From Ruminococcus sp. (lineage in GTDB: Bacteria; Bacillota_A; Clostridia; Oscillospirales; Ruminococcaceae): a stretch of 64,000 bases of DNA. Position 1 is the stretch's first letter. Every line of letters starts with the position of its first letter. The notes beneath the pieces are model-generated. The model was not told where the DNA came from. It was given only the letters and a program-made list of their open reading frames with translations, and ran no database searches. Shown here in pieces: positions 36,728 to 44,250 of the stretch. The DNA lies in NCBI RefSeq assembly GCF_024684275.1, contig NZ_JAIKXF010000023.1, positions 16,509-80,508 of the forward strand. The letters are read 5' to 3'. The translations under genes were made by a program, and so were the position numbers.

Positions 36728-37840
36728 ATGGATAAGGTCTGGAAGTTTATAAAGGCACAGCCTGTACTGGTGGTCTCGTTTGTTCTTGCAGCAGCGACGA
36801 TGTTTATTGTTCCGCCCGATAAGGAGTACATCGGATACTGCAACAGAACGGTGCTTATTGAGCTTTTCGCGCTTATGGCAGCAGTGGCAGGACTGCGGAG
36901 CATAGGCATATTTGATACAGCAACACGTGTTATTCTGCAAAAGACCGGAACGATCCGAAGGATAGGCGCTGTGATGATACTTATATGTTTTTTCAGCGCA
37001 ATGCTGGTCACTAATGATGTTGCCCTCATTACATTTGTACCGCTGACGCTGCTTATCTACGGTGGTATAAAGGACGACAAGAGCCTGATACTCACTATAG
37101 TTCTTGAATCGGCAGCAGCCAATCTTGGCAGTATGATGACTCCTGTCGGCAATCCACAGAACCTGTTTCTGTACGATGAATACGGCTTGACGGCCATGAC
37201 CTTTGTGAAAACCATGCTCCCTGTTGGTGCTTTGGGACTTGCAGCGGTGCTTCTGATGACTTTATTTTTGCCAAAGGATAAATGCGAAGCTCCCAAGCGC
37301 AGCGACTCAAAGCTTCCTGTATTCAAGGCGGCAGTATATACGGCAGTTTTCGCCCTTTGTATAGCGGCAGTATTCAGGCTTGTTCCCGATTGGGTATGTC
37401 TCATAGCAGCTGTAGCAGCAGCTCTTATCTGCGATGTGAAGCTGCTTCTGAAGGTCGATTACATACTTCTTGCGACATTTGTGTGCTTTTTTGTGTTTGT
37501 CGGAAATATTGCCAGGATAGACGCGGTCAGTGATTTCTTTTCACGTATCCTAACAGGCAGGGAGCTGATAGTATCGGCGCTTTTGTCTCAGATAATAAGC
37601 AATGTACCTGCGGCGGTAATGCTTGCAGAGTTCACGGATAACGGAACACAGCTTCTTCTCGGAGTTGATATAGGAGGCTTCGGAACTATTATTGCTTCTA
37701 TGGCGAGCCTGATAGCCTTTCAGATATACCGCGGCTCGGAAAGAGCCCGAACAGGCAGATATATGAGTGTATTCACCCTTGTGAACGTTGTGCTTCTGGT
37801 GCTCCTGCTTGGAACGCAGACTTTAATATCACATATATAA
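36728..37840 (+). CDS. SLC13/ArsB-type (CitMHS-like) anion transporter
   Basis: About 370 residues with ten or so hydrophobic helices. Conserved ion-transporter blocks are VTNDVALITFVPLTLL and the helix-turn ESAAANLGSMMTPVGNPQNL, plus the second-half counterpart LLSQIISNVPAAVMLAEF. These are typical of sodium- or proton-coupled dicarboxylate/citrate and ArsB-type carriers. ATG 36728 has AAGGA 8 bases upstream. An ATG at 36704 would lie almost at the transcription start, with no ribosome binding site. It is a single-gene unit with its own promoter and terminator. The substrate is unknown. Confidence 0.88.
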   Translation: MDKVWKFIKAQPVLVVSFVLAAATMFIVPPDKEYIGYCNRTVLIELFALMAAVAGLRSIGIFDTATRVILQKTGTIRRIGAVMILICFFSAMLVTNDVALITFVPLTLLIYGGIKDDKSLILTIVLESAAANLGSMMTPVGNPQNLFLYDEYGLTAMTFVKTMLPVGALGLAAVLLMTLFLPKDKCEAPKRSDSKLPVFKAAVYTAVFALCIAAVFRLVPDWVCLIAAVAAALICDVKLLLKVDYILLATFVCFFVFVGNIARIDAVSDFFSRILTGRELIVSALLSQIISNVPAAVMLAEFTDNGTQLLLGVDIGGFGTIIASMASLIAFQIYRGSERARTGRYMSVFTLVNVVLLVLLLGTQTLISHI

Positions 37841-37849
37841 TAGCATTGA

Positions 37850-37878
37850 ACAGGAAGTGTAAAGCTTCCTGTTTTTTT
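37850..37878 (+). terminator. Terminator after the transporter
   Basis: ACAGGAAG (37850-37857) pairs with CTTCCTGT (37864-37871), followed by a T-run. Confidence 0.9.
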
Positions 37879-37906
37879 AGTTAAGAAATATTTAAAAAAT
37901 TAATGC

Positions 37907-37935
37907 TTGACAAATTTGTTATTAATGTGTATAAT
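37907..37935 (+). promoter_or_regulatory. Upstream promoter of the M13 peptidase-ABC operon
   Basis: TTGACA (37907-37912), 17-bp spacer, TATAAT (37930-37935): a full consensus match. Confidence 0.85.
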
Positions 37936-37976
37936 GTGTATATACACTTGCGCAGTAAATTTTTGGCAGACAGTAA

Positions 37977-38005
37977 TTGACATCTGCTTTGCGCTGTAGT
38001 ATAAT
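37977..38005 (+). promoter_or_regulatory. Second, tandem promoter of the M13 peptidase-ABC operon
   Basis: TTGACA (37977-37982), 17-bp spacer, TATAAT (38000-38005): again a full consensus match, exactly 70 bp after the first. Confidence 0.85.
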
Positions 38006-38058
38006 TAATATTGCTGCATATTTTTATTATATGTCACAATAATTATTGGAGGATCAGA

Positions 38059-40095
38059 ATGAAAAGAAAACACAGGCTGCTAACGCTTTTGCTTTCAGGA
38101 CTGCTGACAGTCAATGTCTGCGGCTGCTCCATGCAGGCTAAGGACGATTCGTCAGGCAGCGAAAAGACCGAAACAGAGGAATCTGACGGAGCAAATGACG
38201 AAAAAGACAAAGGGGATAAGGAAGAAAAGAAGGAAAGACGTCCCCAGAATAATTTTTACGACTACATAAACTACGATAAGCTTAGTGAATTAGAGATACC
38301 ATACGGTGAGGCAGCAGCCTCGTATTTCGCAGGCGAAGAGATTCAGGATGTTATCGAGGATATGATAGTTGAGATAGGCAGTTCAGATGAAAGCTTTGCC
38401 GACGGCACAAATGAACAGCTTGTCCATGACATTTACAGACAGGCATTGGAATACAAGGAAAATGACAAGATAGTAAAGGCGATAATGGGTAATTGCGACA
38501 GGATACTTGCCGCAAAAGACATTCAGGAGCTCTTTAAGATATGGGGCGACCTTTGCGTAAATCATGGTGCTCAGTCTATTTTTAATTTTAATATCAACAG
38601 AGATTATAAAGATGGTACACGCTACTGTATCGAGCTTTACGGAGCTGATAATTTCCTCGGTACTGAACTAAAGGATATCAAGGACCTTTCCAAAAACTGC
38701 ACTGAGGCTAATAATATAGCAAGAGATATGCACAGAGTAATGGGAGACGACTACGAAACTGCTGATGAAAAGGGCAAGCAAATGGTATATCTTGCAATAG
38801 ATATTGCAAATGCAACTGATACCGAGAGTGAAATGACTCTTGAAAAGATGCTTGACACTCCAAAGACCTCATTTGCCGATCTTGACAGCATAATGAGCAA
38901 TCTTGACGGCTCTCTCGTGGAAATGTTCTTGGGTGATGCAGTGAGCAGGACAGACGGCGTGTACATATACGATCCCGATCAGCTAAAGGCTATAAACGAT
39001 CTTATTACCGACGAAAATCTTGAAAAATGGCGTTCATATATATTCACAGGCTACCTTCAGGAAATGGGAGCTTATATCCCCGAGAGCAATTCGATCCTCA
39101 GGGACTATAACCCCGAGAGCAAGGAAAAGGACGAAAAGCTCGCTGCTTTGGTTGTTCAGAATTATCTTAGTACAGCTATAAGTGAGCTTTATGCCGAGAG
39201 ATATTATACTCCTGAGCTCGACAAGGGAATACACGATCTGTTCGATGAGATAATAGACAGCTACGACGATCTTATCAGCAAGGCTGACTGGCTGACTGCT
39301 GATACCAGGAAAGCACTTATAAAAAAGCTTCACGGGATAAAGCTCCTGACAACTCCGACACCTCACAAGGTCGATCCAAAGGATGCAGGGCTTATAGGAG
39401 CTGATCTTTATGAATCTGCTATAAATATGAAGAAAAAGATCAGAAATGATAAGATCGCTAAGCTTGACAAAAAGGTAAGCCTTGATGAGGTGGATATGTC
39501 AGCGGCTGAATTCAATGCTCAGTATCTGCCCAGCAACTGTATAAACATCACTGTAGCTATCATGCAGAAGCCTATGTTTGATCCAAAGGGCGACAATGCC
39601 GAAAATCTGGGCGCTCTCGGAAGCGTTGTTGGACACGAGATAGGTCATGCCTTTGATTCTACCTGTATAAATTACAATGCAGATGGAAAGTACGATCCGG
39701 ACTGGATAAATGACACCGATAAACAGGTGCTTAAAGAACGCGCAGATGCTCTTACCGAGTATTACAGCAAGTTCACCATTATGGAGGTCTACCATGTAGA
39801 CGGCAAGCTCACCAACGGTGAGAACTACGCCGATCTCAGCGGTATCGAGTGCGTTACCAACATTGTGGACGATGAGGAAGAGCTTAAAAAGCTATTCAAA
39901 AGCTATGCTCAGTCATGGTGTACACTGGCAGTTGATTCAGAGGCAATATCTGCGCTGAAGCTTGATCCGCACAGTCCTGCCAAGGTCAGAGTTAATGCTG
40001 TCCTTGCCTCGAACAAGAAGTTCAACGAGGTATACGATCTGAAAGAGGGCGACGGTATGTACGTAGCTCCCGAGGAAAGGGTAAGCAGGTGGTAA
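38059..40095 (+). CDS. M13 (neprilysin/PepO-type) metallopeptidase lipoprotein
   Basis: A secreted zinc endopeptidase of 678 residues anchored as a lipoprotein: basic start MKRKHRLLTLLLSGLLTVN and lipobox VCGC (lipid Cys about residue 22). A charged, Glu/Asp/Lys-rich linker (about 25-65) follows, then the M13 N-domain (QNNFYDYINYDKL). The zinc site is HEIGH (526-530), with the third ligand Glu588 in ENYADLSG and Asp592. The C-terminal block DPHSPAKVRVNAVLASNKKF is typical. GGAGG precedes ATG 38059; the ATG at 38011 lies close to the promoter and would give no signal peptide. An FtsX-type permease begins 4 bases downstream. Confidence 0.93.
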   Translation: MKRKHRLLTLLLSGLLTVNVCGCSMQAKDDSSGSEKTETEESDGANDEKDKGDKEEKKERRPQNNFYDYINYDKLSELEIPYGEAAASYFAGEEIQDVIEDMIVEIGSSDESFADGTNEQLVHDIYRQALEYKENDKIVKAIMGNCDRILAAKDIQELFKIWGDLCVNHGAQSIFNFNINRDYKDGTRYCIELYGADNFLGTELKDIKDLSKNCTEANNIARDMHRVMGDDYETADEKGKQMVYLAIDIANATDTESEMTLEKMLDTPKTSFADLDSIMSNLDGSLVEMFLGDAVSRTDGVYIYDPDQLKAINDLITDENLEKWRSYIFTGYLQEMGAYIPESNSILRDYNPESKEKDEKLAALVVQNYLSTAISELYAERYYTPELDKGIHDLFDEIIDSYDDLISKADWLTADTRKALIKKLHGIKLLTTPTPHKVDPKDAGLIGADLYESAINMKKKIRNDKIAKLDKKVSLDEVDMSAAEFNAQYLPSNCINITVAIMQKPMFDPKGDNAENLGALGSVVGHEIGHAFDSTCINYNADGKYDPDWINDTDKQVLKERADALTEYYSKFTIMEVYHVDGKLTNGENYADLSGIECVTNIVDDEEELKKLFKSYAQSWCTLAVDSEAISALKLDPHSPAKVRVNAVLASNKKFNEVYDLKEGDGMYVAPEERVSRW

Positions 40096-40098
40096 GCG

Positions 40099-42555
40099 AT
40101 GAGATTGATATTTAAGCATTTATTCAAGAATATATGGGCGCATAAGCTCAGAACTATCCTGCTCATACTCATTATAGCCGTGTGCAGCTTTACTGCCATG
40201 ATAAGCTTTGATATGAGCGGTTCCCTCAGCGGAATGATCAGGGGAGTGGTTTCCAATACTCTCGGAACCTCGGATATCGAAATAGAGACAAAGTCTCCTG
40301 TAGACGACAGCTTCGGAGAAGGCGCTCCTGACTGCAACATTATAAAAATGGCTGTAATGGGCAGTGCATTTGACAGACACATAGACTTTGACAGTTCATA
40401 TGTAAACCGTTCAATGATAACTGTATTCGGCTTTGATGCAGAAACAGCCAAGAAGATGAGCCTTATCCGCGAGGGAATTGACCTCAGCGGCAAAAAGACG
40501 GCTATTTCCGAGAGCTTTGCCGACGAATTCGGCTATAAGGTAGGCGATAAGATAGTTTTACACGGCGAACAGGATAAACCTGTAGAGTTCACCGTAGGAA
40601 GCATCGAGAAGAAGCAGGGTATCTTCAATTCCGGCGAGATAGCTGTTATCAGTGAAGAGGATATGAAGGAGCTTACGCTCAGCGGCGAGCTTGAAGTAAC
40701 AGACGTGCTTGTAGATGTCAAGGACGACAGCCGTGTTAATGAAGCCGAGGAATTCTTCAAGAAAAAGTACCCGACAGCAGAGGTGACGAATTACCTTGAA
40801 AGCAAGGAGATCACTGACGCTATCAAAAGCATAACAAGATTATTTATAGTACTCTTTGCAGTATGTATGCTTCTTGTTATTTTTGTAACTATATCTGTAT
40901 CAGAGCGTATGATCGTAGATAAGATGTCGGTAGTCGGAACCTTCCGAAGCCTCGGTATCTCAGCTAAAAAGACCACCTTTGCGCTCATGTTCGAGAATGC
41001 ACTGTATGGACTTATAGGAAGTATCATAGGCATCGGAGTTTACTGTCTTATCAAGAAGCCGTTCTTTGACAATGCTTTTGTTATAGGCGGCACAGATGCC
41101 ATCAAGCCTCCTGTGCCTATGCCCAAGTGGTATCTTGTGGCAGCAGTTATCATCGGTGCGATGCTCATCGAGTGTCTCTGTCCTATAAAAGAAGCTATAA
41201 AGGCTATAAAGACTCCTATCCGCGATATTATTTTCAATACAAAGGAAACAGAATACCGTTCCAGCAAGGTATTTACTGTAATTGGCGTTATCCTTCTGGC
41301 AGTGTCTGCTGTGACATTCTTCTTCAAGGACAGCTTCGTGCTCAGCATGACCTGCTTTGTGTGCTTTATAGCAGGAGTTGCAATGCTTTTCAACTATGTG
41401 GAGCGAGGTATCGCAAAGCTTCTTGCAAAGCTGTTTGCAAAGCGCAATTTCCCGATTGCACATCTTGCAGCAATAGAGGCAGGCAACAAGAAGAGTACCG
41501 TAGGAAGCTCTGTACTCTGTGTAACTGCTGCTGCACTTGCTATCGTTATCTACATTTTCTCAAATTCACTTGCTTCCATGTACGATCACGCAGCTTTCAA
41601 TTGTGACGTTATATGTGCTCTTGGCGGCTGCAAGTCGGACATGGTATCCTATGTTGAGCAGCTTGAGGGAGCTGAAAAGGTCGAGTTCTTCTATTATACC
41701 TTTGACAGCCTCAAGCTTGATAATGAGGAGGTTGACTGCTATGTTTACGGATTTAACAACGAAGGGGCAGAGCTCATATCTGCATTCGACCTTGATGCCG
41801 ATCACATTGAAAAAGACGAAGTCTGCATAGACAGGATGCTCATGAAGAAGTACGGCTTCAACGAAGGCGACAAGATAAAGATCACCTTTAATGTAGATGG
41901 CTATCTCCCAATAGAGAGAGAGTTCACCATAAAGGACAAGGTCAAAATAGATTATATGGCAGCCACAGGAACCTCAGTCATTGTCAGTGAAGACGTATAC
42001 AAGGAAATATACAATGATTTCCCCGGCTTTATGCTTGTCAAGGGCGATGATGCTAAGGCGCTGAAAAAGACCATTAAGGATCACTCCGGCGACTTTGTTA
42101 TGGTAGCTTATACAAAGAGCGAATACGACCTGAATAATGCTCTTGCAAGAGCTTCAATAAAGATGATACTCAATGTCCTTATTCTTATTGGCGTGGGACT
42201 TACCTTTGCGGGAGTTGTAAGCAATCAGCTTATCGGACTTGAGGGAAGAAAGCGAGAGTGCGCAGTAATGACCTCAGTGGCTATGCCGAGAAATAAGCTT
42301 TCAAAGATGTTCCTGATTGAAAATATGATATCATCCGGAACAGCGCTTCTTTTCGCAGTGCCTGTTGGAGTGTTCATGTCCTATGAATTCGGCAGGATAA
42401 TGGACATACTCGAGCAGGTGATGCCCGTGCGCATACCATTGGTGAAATGCATATTCTATGCGATATTCCTGTTTGCTGTATTTACACTGGTATCGCTTTT
42501 CCCAATAAGAGCACTGAAGAAAATGGACGTAGTTTCACAGCTGAAATACGAATAA
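40099..42555 (+). CDS. ABC transporter permease of the FtsX/MacB type
   Basis: 818 residues. One N-terminal helix (about 15-35, LRTILLILIIAVCSFTAMISF), a large external domain (about 40-240), three helices with an FtsX domain (about 245-365), two helices (about 390-430), a second anchor (AALAIVIYIFSNSL, about 475), a second external domain and a final FtsX domain with three to four helices (about 690-805). This is the 10-helix architecture of export or lipoprotein/antimicrobial-peptide permeases. The start lies 4 bases after the peptidase stop, so the two are coupled. The ATPase follows 14 bases downstream. Confidence 0.9.
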   Translation: MRLIFKHLFKNIWAHKLRTILLILIIAVCSFTAMISFDMSGSLSGMIRGVVSNTLGTSDIEIETKSPVDDSFGEGAPDCNIIKMAVMGSAFDRHIDFDSSYVNRSMITVFGFDAETAKKMSLIREGIDLSGKKTAISESFADEFGYKVGDKIVLHGEQDKPVEFTVGSIEKKQGIFNSGEIAVISEEDMKELTLSGELEVTDVLVDVKDDSRVNEAEEFFKKKYPTAEVTNYLESKEITDAIKSITRLFIVLFAVCMLLVIFVTISVSERMIVDKMSVVGTFRSLGISAKKTTFALMFENALYGLIGSIIGIGVYCLIKKPFFDNAFVIGGTDAIKPPVPMPKWYLVAAVIIGAMLIECLCPIKEAIKAIKTPIRDIIFNTKETEYRSSKVFTVIGVILLAVSAVTFFFKDSFVLSMTCFVCFIAGVAMLFNYVERGIAKLLAKLFAKRNFPIAHLAAIEAGNKKSTVGSSVLCVTAAALAIVIYIFSNSLASMYDHAAFNCDVICALGGCKSDMVSYVEQLEGAEKVEFFYYTFDSLKLDNEEVDCYVYGFNNEGAELISAFDLDADHIEKDEVCIDRMLMKKYGFNEGDKIKITFNVDGYLPIEREFTIKDKVKIDYMAATGTSVIVSEDVYKEIYNDFPGFMLVKGDDAKALKKTIKDHSGDFVMVAYTKSEYDLNNALARASIKMILNVLILIGVGLTFAGVVSNQLIGLEGRKRECAVMTSVAMPRNKLSKMFLIENMISSGTALLFAVPVGVFMSYEFGRIMDILEQVMPVRIPLVKCIFYAIFLFAVFTLVSLFPIRALKKMDVVSQLKYE

Positions 42556-42568
42556 AGGAGAGAGTACA

Positions 42569-43294
42569 ATGGCAAATGTAATAGAAGTAAATAATGTATA
42601 TAAAGCATTCGGCAAGGGCGAGAGCATGACAAAGGTATTGTCCGGAGCAACACTCAGTGTTGAAAAAGGCGAATTCGTATCACTTATGGGAGCTTCGGGA
42701 AGCGGTAAATCAACGCTCCTGTATCTCATAGGCGGACTGGACAGATACTTCAACGGCAATATAAATGTATGCGGCTATGACATCGGTAAAATGAAGGAGA
42801 AGGACCTTTCAAAGATGAGACTTGACAAGATAGGATTTATCTTCCAGTTCTACAATCTTGTTCAGAATCTCAATGTAGAGGACAATATCCTTCTTCCCTC
42901 AAGCGTAAAGGGCAAGAGCAAGGCAGAGATGAAGGCACAGCTCGACGAGATACTCCGTATCACAGGGCTTACAGAGAAGCGCAAGGCAAAGCCCTCAGAG
43001 CTTTCAGGCGGTCAGCAGCAGAGAGTTGCCATTGCAAGAGCAGTCATCGGTAATCCCGAGATAATCCTTGCAGATGAGCCGACAGGTAATCTTGACTCAA
43101 ACGCAGGCGCAGAGATAATGAAGCTTTTCTCTGAGATAAACAAGGAGAAGGGGATAACTATCCTACAGGTAACACATTCTCATAAATGCGCTTCATACGG
43201 CGACAGGATAATCGAGCTTGTAAACGGCAGAACAGATATTAATGAGACCGAAAACGCAGAAGCTCCCGTACAGGAGACAGCTGCTGTAAAGTGA
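42569..43294 (+). CDS. ABC transporter ATP-binding protein (LolD/MacB type)
   Basis: 241 residues. Walker A GASGSGKST, Q-loop FIFQFYNLVQNLNVEDN, signature LSGGQQQRVAIARA, Walker B IILADEPTGNLD and switch His in LQVTHSHKCAS. The group pairs with FtsX-type permeases and often uses ATP to drive mechanotransmission and not classical transport. AAAGGAG precedes the ATG. It completes the peptidase-permease-ATPase unit. Confidence 0.95.
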   Translation: MANVIEVNNVYKAFGKGESMTKVLSGATLSVEKGEFVSLMGASGSGKSTLLYLIGGLDRYFNGNINVCGYDIGKMKEKDLSKMRLDKIGFIFQFYNLVQNLNVEDNILLPSSVKGKSKAEMKAQLDEILRITGLTEKRKAKPSELSGGQQQRVAIARAVIGNPEIILADEPTGNLDSNAGAEIMKLFSEINKEKGITILQVTHSHKCASYGDRIIELVNGRTDINETENAEAPVQETAAVK

Positions 43295-43302
43295 ATACAT
43301 AG

Positions 43303-43330
43303 AAAAAGGACGCCTGAGGCGTCCTTTTTT
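43303..43330. terminator. Bidirectional terminator between the ABC operon and the TetR gene
   Basis: AAAAAGGACGCC-TGA-GGCGTCCTTTTTT: a 12-bp perfect stem with A-run and T-run on its two sides. Confidence 0.92.
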
Positions 43331-43880
43331 AACCATAGTTCTTGAAATACAGTCCACCAAAGAGACTGAACATAAGCTTAGTAAGAAATGCAACATCAGC
43401 CTTGCTGCCCTGAAGTACATAATTCTTGGCGATACTGTTCATGCCGCTGGAGATGAAGTCCACGATAAATACGCGGTTATCATCTGAAACGTCACCTATG
43501 AAGTGGTCACATTCGAGCAGAGAGCGGTACTGTACCTCGTACAGAAAGTGTATCATATCATTACGCACAAGCAGCTCTATGATATGTCTGTTATCAACGA
43601 TATACCTGCTGTAGCCCTCACAGAACGAGCGAAATGCCGCAGAATGACAGGTAGGAGAGTCCTTATCGGGGAGAAAGCAGCAGTTATGGCTGAGCTCATA
43701 TACTACAACATTTTCCTTTGTTCCGAAAAGTGAATAGAAAGTCTGACGTGAGACCTGAGCCTCGCGGCAAAGGTCACTTACGCTTATATCATTGAATGGC
43801 ATTGCCTCAAGAAGCCGCAGCAGCGCATCAGAGATAAGCTTCTGAGACAGGAGGGCGGATTTATTGCTGCCTTTATACAT
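43329..43880 (-). CDS. TetR/AcrR-family transcriptional regulator
   Basis: 183 residues. The N-terminal helix-turn-helix is ISVSDLCREAQVSRQTFYS followed by LFGTKENVVVYEL. The C-terminal ligand domain is not recognisable beyond the TetR_C type with many Cys/Phe (NCCFLPDK). ATG 43880 is chosen, with GAGGTA 9-10 bases before. An ATG at 43934 would lie about 7 bases after the predicted transcription start. The promoter overlaps the inverted repeat 43921-43976, so autorepression is likely. Divergent neighbour: a DUF1858 gene. The convergent ABC operon may or may not be a target. Confidence 0.88.
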   Translation of the reverse strand: MYKGSNKSALLSQKLISDALLRLLEAMPFNDISVSDLCREAQVSRQTFYSLFGTKENVVVYELSHNCCFLPDKDSPTCHSAAFRSFCEGYSRYIVDNRHIIELLVRNDMIHFLYEVQYRSLLECDHFIGDVSDDNRVFIVDFISSGMNSIAKNYVLQGSKADVAFLTKLMFSLFGGLYFKNYG

Positions 43881-43920
43881 GGACAAAATACCTCGCTTTG
43901 TAAAAGTTGGCGGAAGCTCC

Positions 43921-43976
43921 TTGACAAATGTCAAAGACTATGATAATATTATAACAAGAGGGTGGACATTTGTCAA
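43921..43976. promoter_or_regulatory. Interlocked divergent promoters with a perfect 12-bp inverted repeat (TetR operator candidate)
   Basis: TTGACAAATGTC (43921-43932) and GACATTTGTCAA (43965-43976) are perfect inverted copies, 32 bp apart. On the minus strand TTGACA (43976-43971), 17-bp spacer, TATAAT (43953-43948). On the plus strand TTGACA (43921-43926), 17-bp spacer, TAATAT (43944-43949). Each arm thus carries one promoter's -35 box, and the -10 boxes overlap. A regulator bound to the arms would block both. Confidence 0.8.
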
Positions 43977-44005
43977 GCCCTGAATAAAAAAACGGAGGTC
44001 ATAAT

Positions 44006-44206
44006 ATGGCACAGGTAACAAAGGATACAAAGATAGGCGAGCTTCTTCAGCTTGATAAGGACGTATCACCAATTCTTTTCAGTATCGGAATGCACTGCCT
44101 CGGATGTCCTGCATCACAGGGCGAGTCTATCGAGGAAGCAGCAATGGTTCACGGAGTAAATGCAGACGAGCTTGTAAATGCTATCAACCAGAAGCTTGCT
44201 GAATAA
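44006..44206 (+). CDS. DUF1858 domain protein
   Basis: 66 residues, matching the DUF1858 pattern found alone or fused to hybrid-cluster and redox proteins: KIGELLQLDKDVSPILFSIG followed by MHCLGCPASQGESIEEAA. The two Cys of CLGC are conserved and may bind a metal or act in redox chemistry; function is not established. AACGGAGG precedes the ATG. It is divergent from TetR and shares its control region. Confidence 0.88.
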   Translation: MAQVTKDTKIGELLQLDKDVSPILFSIGMHCLGCPASQGESIEEAAMVHGVNADELVNAINQKLAE

Positions 44207-44222
44207 TGACACATAAGAATTA

Positions 44223-44248
44223 ATGGCACCCTTTCGGGTGCCATTTTT
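44223..44248. terminator. Terminator after the DUF1858 gene
   Basis: ATGGCACCC-TTTC-GGGTGCCAT followed by T-run. It could also serve the minus-strand glycosyltransferase gene ending at 44251. Confidence 0.9.
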
Positions 44249-44250
44249 CG

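Noticed and set aside
43881..43934. Longer TetR start at ATG 43934
   Set aside because: It lies about 7 bases after the predicted transcription start and overlaps the operator arm region. The downstream ATG has a ribosome binding site and gives a normal TetR N-terminus.
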